NCBI GenBank assembly: GCA_016875645.1
Contig: VGPE01000022.1
Coordinates: 1 to 19,614, forward strand
Reading direction: 5' to 3'
DNA: 19,614 nt
Origin: Chloroflexota bacterium
Lineage (GTDB): Bacteria > Chloroflexota > Limnocylindria > Limnocylindrales > CSP1-4
Each line of letters starts with the position of its first letter. Positions within the stretch are counted from its first letter, which is position 1. The notes below the pieces were generated by a model. The model saw only the letters and a list, made by a program, of their open reading frames with translations, searched no databases and was not told the DNA's origin. Both the position numbers and the translations under genes were made by a program. Of the stretch, positions 8,007-14,312 are shown piece after piece.

Positions 8007-8693
8007 TCACGGCTCGTCTTCGGCCGGATGCGCTCGTCGCCAGCCGGTCCGTGTCCGCCGGATGCCGTCGGGCCCCGGCGGCCCGTCGACTTCGCCCGGC
8101 GCGGCGGCCCGGTCCTCGTCGGCCGGGCGGAGCTCGAACGTGTTGAAGCGATTGGCGGCCTTGCTCGTGCCCTCTCGTGCCCACGTCTCGACGCCTTCGA
8201 CAGCTTCATCGAGCAATTCGTCGAGTCGCACGATCTCCGCAGGCGCGAACCGTCCGAGGACGTGATCCACGCTGCTGCGGCCCGGCTCGCCGATCCCCAC
8301 CCGCAGCCGGCTGAAACGGTCGGAGCCCATCTCGGCGATGATCGACTCGAGACCATTGTGGCCCCCGGGGCCGCCGCCCTCGCGGAAGCGCAGTCGCCCG
8401 AACGGCAGCGCAAAGTCATCCACAACGACGAGCAGATCGCTCAGCGGCGCGCGCTCGCGCGCCAGGATCCTGCGCACCGCGATGCCCGATTCGTTCATGT
8501 ACGTCAGCGGCTTGGCGAGCGTCAGGTCGAGGCCGCGGTAGCGGCCCATGACGATCGACGACGCGTCGCGCGTGCGGCCGCGACCGGACCAGCCGGCGCG
8601 ATCGGCCAGGCGGTCGAGCACCATCCAGCCCACGTTATGGCGCGTCCGTGCGTACTGCTCGCCCGGATTCCCGAGGCCCACGACGATCTTCAC
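8007..8693 (-). CDS. pth: Peptidyl-tRNA hydrolase
   Basis: Releases tRNA from peptidyl-tRNAs that drop off the ribosome. The 228-residue product starts V-K-I-V-V-G-L-G-N-P-G (GTG at 8693), matching the M-K-I-x-x-G-L-G-N-P-G opening of the family. A GGAG at 8702-8699 is a suitable ribosome-binding site. Catalytic His19 (in T-R-H-N-V-G), Asn67 (in Y-M-N-E-S-G), Asp92 (in V-D-D-F) and Asn113 (in G-G-H-N-G-L) are all present at the expected spacing. The family core ends near residue 190. A charged, proline- and arginine-rich tail of about 40 residues follows and is likely disordered. The TGA stop overlaps a possible GTG start of mfd. It is the first gene of the six-gene minus-strand run ending in apt. 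Confidence 0.95.
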   Translation of the reverse strand: MKIVVGLGNPGEQYARTRHNVGWMVLDRLADRAGWSGRGRTRDASSIVMGRYRGLDLTLAKPLTYMNESGIAVRRILARERAPLSDLLVVVDDFALPFGRLRFREGGGPGGHNGLESIIAEMGSDRFSRLRVGIGEPGRSSVDHVLGRFAPAEIVRLDELLDEAVEGVETWAREGTSKAANRFNTFELRPADEDRAAAPGEVDGPPGPDGIRRTRTGWRRAHPAEDEP

Positions 8694-8902
8694 GCCGACT
8701 CCGATGACCGCGTCCTCGCCAACGAACGTGGCTGGGCGCGCCGCATGCCGACAGAGCCCGATCCGCAACGCGGAGGGCCTGAGTCAATGGTAGCAGCGGG
8801 CCCTTTCACGCCCCTCCAGCAGTGCCTCATGCGCCAGCCGAATCGCAGGTAAGCGGCGGTAAAGCGTCAGTGCAGCCCGACCTGGGACCTTCCCCCGTGC
8901 CG

Positions 8903-8946
8903 TCCGCCGCCCCGATGCGACGAATTCGTCGCATCGGGGCGGCGGA
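8903..8946. repeat. Dispersed palindrome, copy 2 (perfect 44-bp palindrome, intergenic)
   Basis: Centred between 8924 and 8925, in the GAATTC at 8922-8927. Twenty-two consecutive base pairs are self-complementary with no mismatch and no spacer: arms 8903-8924 and 8925-8946, the outer part reading TCCGCCGCCCC on the left. The inner 22 bases are the symmetric form of the repeat, with G at 8917 and C at 8932. It lies about 210 bases upstream of pth and about 90 upstream of the marR-like gene, in front of both rather than behind either. Confidence 0.95.
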
Positions 8947-9026
8947 GGGGGCGGCGGAGCGAGATCGGAACGGCCGAGTCGGCCACGTGGCAGAAGCGCC
9001 ATTGGGCATTGACGGAGTCACTCGAC

Positions 9027-9030
9027 GAGG
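9027..9030 (+). promoter_or_regulatory. Shine-Dalgarno site deciding the marR-like start
   Basis: GAGG at 9027-9030 stands five bases before the ATG at 9036. The alternative in-frame TTG at 9009 has no comparable site upstream, so ATG 9036 is preferred. Confidence 0.55.
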
Positions 9031-9035
9031 ATGCG

Positions 9036-10040
9036 ATGGACGATTGGCTCGAGCGGCCGGGATGGCGGCGGATCCTTCGCGAACGGCTGCACCAGCGAAT
9101 CGCGGCCGCGCCGAAGGTGGATCCCCTGGCGATGTGGACGGCACACCAGCACACGCTGATGACGATGGCAAAGGCGCAGGCGGCCGTTGCCAGCAACATG
9201 CGCGAGCCGCACCGCGAGTCGGGCGTCAATCTCACGGCGGGGCTGGTGCTCCACGCCGTGGCGGGGCCGCGCGAGATCGCGTTGGGGCAGATCCCGGGGC
9301 TGCTGGGGCGGCCGCGGACCACGGTCTCGTCGGCTCTTGCGCGCCTGGCGGAGTTGGGGTACGTGGTGCAACGCCGCCACGAGCGCGATCGGCGACGGGT
9401 CATCGTCGCCGTGACCCGGCCGGGGCTCCGGCTCGCAATGCAGATCGATTCGCTGCTCGGCGGCATCGAGCGGGCGGCGATCCACGACGCTGTCGGCGCG
9501 GCCGACGACGAAACGCCACGGACGACCGGGCAATACGCGGCAGAGCTCGAGGCGATGACCGCGCTCGACGCGGATGCGCATGCGTTCGCCGCGGCCGTCG
9601 CTGCGCAGGCAGTCCCGTACCTGACGACGGAGCAGGAATGGCGCGCCGAAGCGCGGGCAATGGACTGGCAGTTCGGCGATTCGTGGCGCTGGATGCTCGC
9701 GTATGGCACCGGGTGGCGCGCAGGAACTGCGGGCCGCACTGTCTCCGAGCAGCCTCGCCCCTACCTGGCGGCGAGCAGCTCCTGCTCGAGTGCACGCATC
9801 GCCGCCCCCTCCGCAGGCTCAGCGTGGTCCCAGCCGCAGACGTGCAGGACACCGTGTGCAACCAGCAGGCGCAGCTCGTCGCGCGCGTCCCACGCCACAT
9901 CCCCAGTCTGGCCGCCCTGCCCGATCGCGGCCTGCATCCGAGCCCGCTCGACCGACACCACGACATCACCCAGGTGGACGCGCGCGCCAGGCGGCCGCGG
10001 GAACGCGTCGGGCCGAGGCCCGCCCGGTCGGCCCGGATGA
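9036..10040 (+). CDS. MarR-type winged-helix transcriptional regulator with antisense-extended C terminus
   Basis: A predicted DNA-binding regulator. A winged helix-turn-helix is visible at about residues 67-135: T-A-G-L-V-L-H-A-V (67-75), the L-x-x-I-P-G-L-L-G-R-P-R-T-T-V-S-S-A-L-A-R-L-A-E-L-G-Y-V recognition region (83-110), and the basic wing R-R-H-E-R-D-R-R-R-V-I-V (113-124). It is typical of MarR proteins and of regulators acting on nearby operators. The part up to about residue 235 looks like normal protein. From residue 242 the frame lies antisense over ybeY and becomes Ser/Arg/Pro/Thr-rich with no recognisable fold, so the native stop may have been lost. The full frame is 334 codons. 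No obvious target gene is adjacent except the divergent pth run and perhaps the gene's own promoter. Ligand unknown. Confidence 0.75.
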   Translation: MDDWLERPGWRRILRERLHQRIAAAPKVDPLAMWTAHQHTLMTMAKAQAAVASNMREPHRESGVNLTAGLVLHAVAGPREIALGQIPGLLGRPRTTVSSALARLAELGYVVQRRHERDRRRVIVAVTRPGLRLAMQIDSLLGGIERAAIHDAVGAADDETPRTTGQYAAELEAMTALDADAHAFAAAVAAQAVPYLTTEQEWRAEARAMDWQFGDSWRWMLAYGTGWRAGTAGRTVSEQPRPYLAASSSCSSARIAAPSAGSAWSQPQTCRTPCATSRRSSSRASHATSPVWPPCPIAACIRARSTDTTTSPRWTRAPGGRGNASGRGPPGRPG

Positions 10041-10312
10041 GGCGGAAAGGCCTCGGGCGCGAGCAGCGGGAACGAGAGCACGTCCGTCGGACCCTCGGCA
10101 CCCATGTGCTCTTCGTTGAGCAACGACAGCTCGGCGTCGTCGGAGAGGATCAGCGCGAGCGATGCCGGCGCCGGCGCCCCGGCGGCCTCGAGGATCCGGG
10201 CAACCAGGGCGGCAAGGACAGACCCGGGGACGAGGATCCTCACGCCGGGCCGGACCGTCAGGTCGATCCGCCAGGGCGGGCGATAGATGGACCGCGGGTC
10301 GCCGCCCGCCAT
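9761..10312 (-). CDS. ybeY: Endoribonuclease YbeY (16S rRNA maturation)
   Basis: A zinc metalloprotein involved in 16S rRNA 3'-end maturation and ribosome quality control. The 183-residue product carries the UPF0054 signature L-N-E-E-H-M-G-A-E-G-P-T-D-V-L-S-F-P (65-82), G-D-V-V-V-S (115-120), and the zinc motif H-G-V-L-H-V-C-G-W-D-H with His153, His157 and His163. A Gly/Pro-rich insert at 85-110 lengthens the loop before the G-D-V-V-V-S strand. The ATG at 10312 overlaps the pgpH stop as TGATG, implying translational coupling. pgpH followed by ybeY is a widely conserved order. The 3' 280 bases overlap the antisense marR-like frame. Confidence 0.95.
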   Translation of the reverse strand: MAGGDPRSIYRPPWRIDLTVRPGVRILVPGSVLAALVARILEAAGAPAPASLALILSDDAELSLLNEEHMGAEGPTDVLSFPLLAPEAFPPHPGRPGGPRPDAFPRPPGARVHLGDVVVSVERARMQAAIGQGGQTGDVAWDARDELRLLVAHGVLHVCGWDHAEPAEGAAMRALEQELLAAR

Positions 10313-12453
10313 CAGCCGCCGGACGCCCGGCGCGACTCGATCTCCACGATCTTGTTCTGCGGATAGGCGATGCGCTGGTGGTACATGCCCAGCAACTGCG
10401 AGACGAAGGCCTCCCGGATCCGCTCGATGTCGCGCAGCGTCAGGTCGCACTCGTCGAGCTGGCCGTCCTTGAGCCGCTCGTCGATGATCCTTGCAACCAT
10501 CGCCCGGATCGTGGCTTCGTCGCGGGAGGCGAGCGAGCGCACGGAGGCTTCGACGCTGTCCGCGAGCATGAGGATCGCCGCTTCGCGTGACTGCGGTTTC
10601 GGACCGTTGTGGCGGAACCGGCGCTGGTCGACGAGCGCGGCCGCGCGGGTGCCCTCGTCGGTGGCGAGGCCGCCGTATGGCGCGGCCGAGGCTTCCCGCG
10701 CCTTGGCGTAGAAGTAGCTCATGAGCGCCGTGCCGTGATGCTGTGGAATGAACGCGATCAGGGACGTGGGCAGCCTCGCCCGATACGCCAACTCGATCCC
10801 GTCGACGACGTGGCCCTTGAGGATCTGCGCCGAAACCTCGGGCGGCAGCTGGTCGTGAACGTTTTCGCCGCCCGATTGGTTCTCGATGAACGCGAGCGGG
10901 TTCCCGAGCTTGCCGACGTCGTGGTAATAGGCAGCGATGCGAGCCAGCAGCGGGTCGGCGCCGACGGCTTCCGCCGCACGCTCGGCAAGGTTGGCCACCA
11001 TGAGCGCGTGGTGGTACGTGCCGGGGGTCTCGGTCAGAAGCCGCCGCAGGAGCGGCTGCGACGGGTTTGCGAGCTCGAGCAGCTGGAAGACCGTGACGAT
11101 CCCGAACAGGTTGCCCAGCACCGCAAAGGTCCCGACCGCGACCACGGCCGCGCCGGCACCCGCCACGGACGACGCCGCCCAGAGTTGGAGGACACCCGTG
11201 AGATCGCGTTGGCCGAGTAGGGCGAACGTCGAAACCACGACGATGTTCACCACTGCCACGGCGATTCCGGCCTGGACGAACACGTGCATCCGGTCCCCGC
11301 GCCTGACGCCGAGAATCCCTGCGAAGCCGCCGAGGAAGACGTACGTCGCCATCTCGAGCGAGCCGCCGTTGATCGCCCCTGCCAGCAGCGCGACCACCAT
11401 GACGATCACCGCGGCGGCACCTGCGTCGAGGAGAATTGCCACGAGGATTCCGATCGCGGCGACGGGAAGGAAGAACGGCAGGATCGAGCGGCCCGCGGTC
11501 AGCTTGAGCGCCAGCGTGGCCACGATCAGCATCAGCCCGACCAGCAGCAGCACGTTGTTGCGATGCCAGATCTCCGGCCGGAAGCGCCAGACCCAGGCGA
11601 GGAGCAGCCCGACCACGAGCGCCGCGAGCAGGAACCAGCCGCCGAGGCGGGCGGTGTCAAGGTTCGACTCATTGAGTTCGAAGGCGGCGATCATCTCGAG
11701 CTCGAACTCGGTGATGGGCTTTCCCGCGTCCACGATGATCTCGCCCTGCAGGACCGACACGTTGACCGGCGCGATCGCGGCGGCGGCGGCGGCCCGCGCC
11801 TGCGAGGTCAGCTCGTCGCTGTAGGAAGAGTTCGGCACCACGAGCGGCGCGATCAGGTCGGCCGCGAGGCGCCGCTCGTCGGGCGAAAGGCCCGCAAGCA
11901 TCCGTCCGCTGAGGAACTGGCGCTCCGTTGCGACGTCGGTGTCGCGCAGCTCCGTGCGCAGCACGTCTTCGAGGACGCGCTCGGCCTCGTTGCGCACGAG
12001 TCGCCAGCGCTCGCTGGAGAGCGTCAGCAGCGTCGTGCGGCTGGCGTCGGAGAGTCGCGGCAGCGCGGCCTGCAGGAGCTCGACCCGGCTCGTCGGACCG
12101 ACATCGCTGGAGAACGCCGCATCGATGGGCTGGACATCACTCGCATAGGCCGTCGCCTGCTGGGTGCCGATCGTGGCAGCGCGCTCGGGTGAGTAGTCGT
12201 ACTGGGGTGGCACCGCACCACCGGCCTCGTCACGCGCCTTGCTCGTGAGGATCTCGCTCTCGAACGTGAGCGAGCGCGGCGCCCGGACGGCATCCTCGGC
12301 AATCGCTCCGAGGCGCAGCCCGAGCCCATTGGACGCGACATCGATGCTCAGGATCGCGGCCAGGGCGAGGACCAGGAGCGCCGAGGCGACCAGGAGACGG
12401 CCGGCGTCCCGGCGCCGGAACTCGGTCGATCGCTCGCCACGTGCGGCCAGCAC
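10312..12453 (-). CDS. pgpH: 7TM-HD cyclic di-AMP phosphodiesterase, PgpH family
   Basis: A membrane enzyme that hydrolyses c-di-AMP to pApA. The 713-residue architecture is classical: one N-terminal TM segment (about 18-38), a large extracytoplasmic 7TM-HD region (about 40-268), seven TM segments (about 270-455), then a cytosolic HD domain. The catalytic pattern is intact, with H481-H482, H511-D512, H548, H572-H573 and D632 in M-L-A-D-S-V-E-A. The start is a GTG at 12453 that directly follows the yqeY TGA (TGAGTG), and the stop overlaps the ybeY start, so the three genes are tightly linked. The family acts in osmotic and cell-wall homeostasis. No diadenylate cyclase is present in the window. 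Confidence 0.93.
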   Translation of the reverse strand: MLAARGERSTEFRRRDAGRLLVASALLVLALAAILSIDVASNGLGLRLGAIAEDAVRAPRSLTFESEILTSKARDEAGGAVPPQYDYSPERAATIGTQQATAYASDVQPIDAAFSSDVGPTSRVELLQAALPRLSDASRTTLLTLSSERWRLVRNEAERVLEDVLRTELRDTDVATERQFLSGRMLAGLSPDERRLAADLIAPLVVPNSSYSDELTSQARAAAAAAIAPVNVSVLQGEIIVDAGKPITEFELEMIAAFELNESNLDTARLGGWFLLAALVVGLLLAWVWRFRPEIWHRNNVLLLVGLMLIVATLALKLTAGRSILPFFLPVAAIGILVAILLDAGAAAVIVMVVALLAGAINGGSLEMATYVFLGGFAGILGVRRGDRMHVFVQAGIAVAVVNIVVVSTFALLGQRDLTGVLQLWAASSVAGAGAAVVAVGTFAVLGNLFGIVTVFQLLELANPSQPLLRRLLTETPGTYHHALMVANLAERAAEAVGADPLLARIAAYYHDVGKLGNPLAFIENQSGGENVHDQLPPEVSAQILKGHVVDGIELAYRARLPTSLIAFIPQHHGTALMSYFYAKAREASAAPYGGLATDEGTRAAALVDQRRFRHNGPKPQSREAAILMLADSVEASVRSLASRDEATIRAMVARIIDERLKDGQLDECDLTLRDIERIREAFVSQLLGMYHQRIAYPQNKIVEIESRRASGG

Positions 12454-12909
12454 TCAGCCGCCTCCGCTCGCGAGTCGACCGTTCACGAGCTCGCTGACCT
12501 GCCGGCCGTCGGCCCGGCCTCGCGTCCGCGGCGCGAGCCAGCCCATCACCCTGCCCAGGTCACGCGGGGACGTGGCCCCTGTCGCCGCAATCGCCTCGTC
12601 CACGAGTGTGGACAGCTCGTCGGCGTTCAGGGGCCGGGGCAGGAACTCCCGCAGAATGGCGATCTCGGCCTCTTCCTTCGTGGCGAGGTCCTCGCGGCCG
12701 CCGGCGCGGAACGCCTCGACAGACTCGCGTCGGGTCTTCACTTCGCGGCCGAGCACATCGACCAGCTCGTCCTCGGTCAGCGGCCGCTGGCGCGCCTTCT
12801 CGACGTTGTAGGCGCTGCTGATGGCCATGCGCAGCACGTCGCGACGCAGGGCGTCTCCGGACCGCATGGCGGCCCGCAGTTCGTCCTGGATTCGTTCCTG
12901 GAGGGTCAC
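12454..12909 (-). CDS. yqeY: GatB/YqeY domain protein
   Basis: A 151-residue stand-alone homologue of the C-terminal tRNA-binding domain of the amidotransferase subunit GatB. The molecular role is not firmly established; tRNA-related function is inferred from the family. Recognisable segments are L-Q-E-R-I-Q-D-E-L-R-A-A-M-R-S-G-D (3-19), K-E-E-A-E-I-A-I-L-R-E-F-L-P (78-91) and the C-terminal D-L-G-R-V-M-G-W-L plus G-R-A-D-G-R-Q-V-S (117-125 and 131-139). The start is a GTG at 12909, and the bases ahead of it read CCTCC, an anti-SD-like rather than SD-like sequence, so initiation probably does not use a normal ribosome-binding site. It lies 163 bases downstream of rpsU, its common partner, and abuts pgpH. 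Confidence 0.92.
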   Translation of the reverse strand: MTLQERIQDELRAAMRSGDALRRDVLRMAISSAYNVEKARQRPLTEDELVDVLGREVKTRRESVEAFRAGGREDLATKEEAEIAILREFLPRPLNADELSTLVDEAIAATGATSPRDLGRVMGWLAPRTRGRADGRQVSELVNGRLASGGG

Positions 12910-12970
12910 CGGAGGTGGAGGGGCACCAGGCTGGGCACCTCGGGCACGGTCGCGGTCCCGGAGCTGACAG

Positions 12971-12988
12971 GATCGCCGTGGGGCGATC
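12971..12988. repeat. Inverted repeat (hairpin) in the rpsU-yqeY gap
   Basis: GATCGCC (12971-12977) and GGCGATC (12982-12988) form a perfect 7-bp stem around a four-base loop. There is no T-run on either side, so it is not a standard intrinsic terminator. It could partly block transcription, or mark an RNA processing site between rpsU and yqeY. The rest of the 163-base gap (12910-13072) shows nothing that I recognise. Confidence 0.4.
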
Positions 12989-13072
12989 GCATCGGGGACG
13001 GGCTCGCAGCCGTGCGTGTGACGCCGCCCGTGAGCCGCACATCGCGTCGCACGACCCGATCTCCGATGGCGG

Positions 13073-13258
13073 TCAGCCCTGCGGGGTGCGGGCGGCCTTC
13101 TTGCGCTTGGCTTCCTTGCGCTTGCGCTTCACGCTCGGCTTCTCGTAGTACTCGCGTCGGCGCGCCTCGGCGAGGATGCCGCTCTGCTGGATCTTCTTGT
13201 TGAACCTGCGAAGCGCACTCTCGAAGGTCTCGTTCTCGCCCACTCGGACTTCAGCCAA
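13073..13258 (-). CDS. rpsU: Small ribosomal subunit protein bS21
   Basis: A 61-residue basic protein of the 30S platform near the anti-Shine-Dalgarno region. The start region A-E-V-R-V-G-E-N-E-T-F-E-S-A-L-R-R-F-N-K-K (2-22) and the R-R-R-E-Y-Y-E-K-P-S-V-K-R-K-R-K-E-A segment (33-50) are typical of bS21, and the C-terminal half is Lys/Arg-rich. No ATG lies near the conserved start. A TTG at 13258, ten bases after a GGAGG that is part of a long GGAGGTGA match, is the convincing initiator. It sits downstream of a good sigma-70-like promoter and upstream of yqeY, as in many bacteria. Confidence 0.95.
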   Translation of the reverse strand: MAEVRVGENETFESALRRFNKKIQQSGILAEARRREYYEKPSVKRKRKEAKRKKAARTPQG

Positions 13259-13265
13259 TCCGGAA

Positions 13266-13273
13266 TCACCTCC
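13266..13273 (-). promoter_or_regulatory. Extended Shine-Dalgarno of rpsU
   Basis: The minus strand reads GGAGGTGA, an eight-base match to the anti-SD complement, ahead of the TTG start at 13258. It is the best ribosome-binding site in the window and decides the non-ATG start. It is notable because bS21 contacts the region of the ribosome that reads this element. Confidence 0.8.
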
Positions 13274-13348
13274 CCGCGCCGTCGCACCGCCGCGATCGCG
13301 GCCGCACCAACGGCAATGCCCTCGACGATGGCGTCGCAGGGCGCGCGG

Positions 13349-13377
13349 AGCATAGCCCTCGGCCGACGGTGGGTCAA
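13349..13377 (-). promoter_or_regulatory. Predicted sigma-70-type promoter of rpsU-yqeY-pgpH-ybeY
   Basis: On the minus strand TTGACC (13377-13372) and TATGCT (13354-13349) are separated by exactly 17 bases. They match the -35 consensus at five of six positions and the -10 at four of six. Transcription would start near 13342, giving an rpsU leader of about 84 bases. The call rests on sequence resemblance only. Confidence 0.55.
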
Positions 13378-13410
13378 ACGGCTGACCATCGATCACGAGC
13401 CGGCACGCGC

Positions 13411-13453
13411 GGCTCGGCCGGGGTCGCCGGCCCACATGTTCCCGCGCCGAGCC
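13411..13453. repeat. Hairpin-forming inverted repeats downstream of the alpha/beta hydrolase
   Basis: GGCTCGGC (13411-13418) pairs with GCCGAGCC (13446-13453) over eight bases. A competing inner stem GGCCGG/CCGGCC occupies 13416-13432 with a five-base loop. The structure lies directly after the hydrolase stop codon (13464) and before the rpsU promoter, where a terminator would be expected. However, no T-tract follows, so terminator function is only a possibility. Confidence 0.35.
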
Positions 13454-13463
13454 CCGGGCGCCG

Positions 13464-14234
13464 TTACCAGGGGATGGACGCCGCGAATCTCCGCAGGTGG
13501 CGGTTGAACAGCTCGGGCGCGTCGAGGTTCGCGAGGTGCCTCGCATTCGGGACAACCACCAGCCGGCCGTTGCGACACTCCCCGAGGAACGCCAGCTCGT
13601 GGCGGCGCATCAGCCGGTCACGCGCGCCGTTCACCAGCAGCGTCGGCCCAGGGTACGAGCGCAGGCGCGGCCGGAATCGCCGGCCCGCGATGTCAAGCAG
13701 GGCCTGGCCGCCCGCGTCGATCCGAACCCGATGGGCGGCATTCGGGGCTGCCGGCTGCAAGCGGCGCCCCAGGGCCGCGCGGCCGGCCATCGTTGCTGCC
13801 CACGGCATCGGCACACCTTCGTCCATCGCGAGCAGCAGGCGCGCAGCGATCCGCAGCGGGCTCGCAAGGACCGTCCACGGCTCACTGCTGGCGCCGCACA
13901 GCACGAGACCCGCAACGCGCTCTGGGGACCTGGCCGCCAGCTCCATCGCCACGTAGCCACCCAGCGAGAACCCGACCACGAGGGCCCGGCCACCGGCGGC
14001 CCAGTCGATGACGGACGCAACGCGGTCGACGGCGTGCTCGAGCCGGAACCGCTCTCCGGCGAGCGCCCCGTGCGCGGGCAGATCGGCCGTGATCAGGCGG
14101 TATTCATCGGCAAGCGGCGCCTGTTCGCGCCACATCGAGCGTGACTCGCGGACGCCATGGAGGAACACGATCGGGTGGCCGTCAGCGGGTCCGATCGCCT
14201 CCCAGTGAGCTTGTGTTGAAGCGGGGAGCGTCAC
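13464..14234 (-). CDS. Alpha/beta-hydrolase fold protein
   Basis: A 256-residue soluble hydrolase. The oxyanion-hole segment V-F-L-H-G-V-R-E-S (23-31), the nucleophile elbow G-F-S-L-G-G with Ser90, the acid Asp206 in N-G-A-R-D-R-L and His233 in N-A-R-H-L-A-N complete a catalytic triad. The order and spacing match esterases, lipases and C-C hydrolases; the substrate cannot be read from the sequence. The start is taken as GTG 14234, just before the family core W-E-A-I-G-P-A-D-G-H-P. The ribosome-binding site is weak (AGGG four bases ahead). The frame stays open far upstream, but that part is antisense to the acyl-CoA ligase. The gene is divergent from that ligase with 78 bases between, so the two may be co-regulated in lipid or aromatic-acid metabolism. 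Confidence 0.85.
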   Translation of the reverse strand: MTLPASTQAHWEAIGPADGHPIVFLHGVRESRSMWREQAPLADEYRLITADLPAHGALAGERFRLEHAVDRVASVIDWAAGGRALVVGFSLGGYVAMELAARSPERVAGLVLCGASSEPWTVLASPLRIAARLLLAMDEGVPMPWAATMAGRAALGRRLQPAAPNAAHRVRIDAGGQALLDIAGRRFRPRLRSYPGPTLLVNGARDRLMRRHELAFLGECRNGRLVVVPNARHLANLDAPELFNRHLRRFAASIPW

Positions 14235-14252
14235 GCCCTGCGCTGTGGTCGA

Positions 14253-14270
14253 CCGGCCTGATCCGGCCGG
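14253..14270. promoter_or_regulatory. Candidate operator in the hydrolase/ligase divergent promoter region
   Basis: CCGGCC (14253-14258) and GGCCGG (14265-14270) form an inverted repeat with a six-base spacer, TGATCC. It lies midway in the 78-base gap between the divergent genes, a usual place for a dimeric repressor. In GC-rich DNA such a six-base arm may arise by chance, so support is weak. Confidence 0.3.
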
Positions 14271-14298
14271 CGTGCTCGAAGCTCGTGCAGGCGCGCAG

Positions 14299-14304
14299 TA
14301 CGAT
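14299..14304 (+). promoter_or_regulatory. Possible -10 element of a leaderless acyl-CoA ligase transcript
   Basis: TACGAT ends eight bases before the ATG at 14313, the spacing expected when transcription starts at or beside the start codon. There is no Shine-Dalgarno sequence between it and the ATG, which supports a leaderless mRNA. No convincing -35 hexamer is seen. Confidence 0.35.
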
Positions 14305-14312
14305 TGCTCGCC

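Larger units (their letters stand above)
8694..9035. other. Divergent intergenic region between pth and the marR-like gene
   Basis: This 342-base gap separates pth (leftward) from the regulator (rightward), so it must hold promoters for both. The dominant feature is the perfect 44-base palindrome at 8903-8946. The minus strand has a weak promoter-like pair, CTGACG (8868-8863) and TGCGAT (8845-8840) with a 17-base spacer, which could serve pth; this is only a guess. An open frame on the minus strand (9002-8784, 72 codons) crosses the palindrome, but it has no ribosome-binding site and weaker third-position GC than the real genes. I see no tRNA or riboswitch. Confidence 0.6.

Noticed and set aside
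8903..8946. Intrinsic terminator reading of the 44-bp palindrome
   Set aside because: No T-run follows on either strand, both flanking genes are transcribed away from it, and related copies lie inside coding sequences.
8784..9002. A 72-codon minus-strand frame upstream of pth crossing the 44-bp palindrome
   Set aside because: No ribosome-binding site, poly-proline segment, lower third-position GC, and the palindrome explains part of the frame. No known family was recognised.
8822..10366. A 514-codon plus-strand open frame across the pth/marR gap and ybeY
   Set aside because: It is in a different frame from the winged-helix protein and antisense to ybeY. The translation is Arg/Ala/Gly-rich with no recognisable domain or start site.
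13129..13389. An 86-codon minus-strand frame starting upstream of rpsU
   Set aside because: It overlaps rpsU out of frame and spans the rpsU promoter and ribosome-binding site. The downstream part is the Arg/Ser-rich shadow of bS21.
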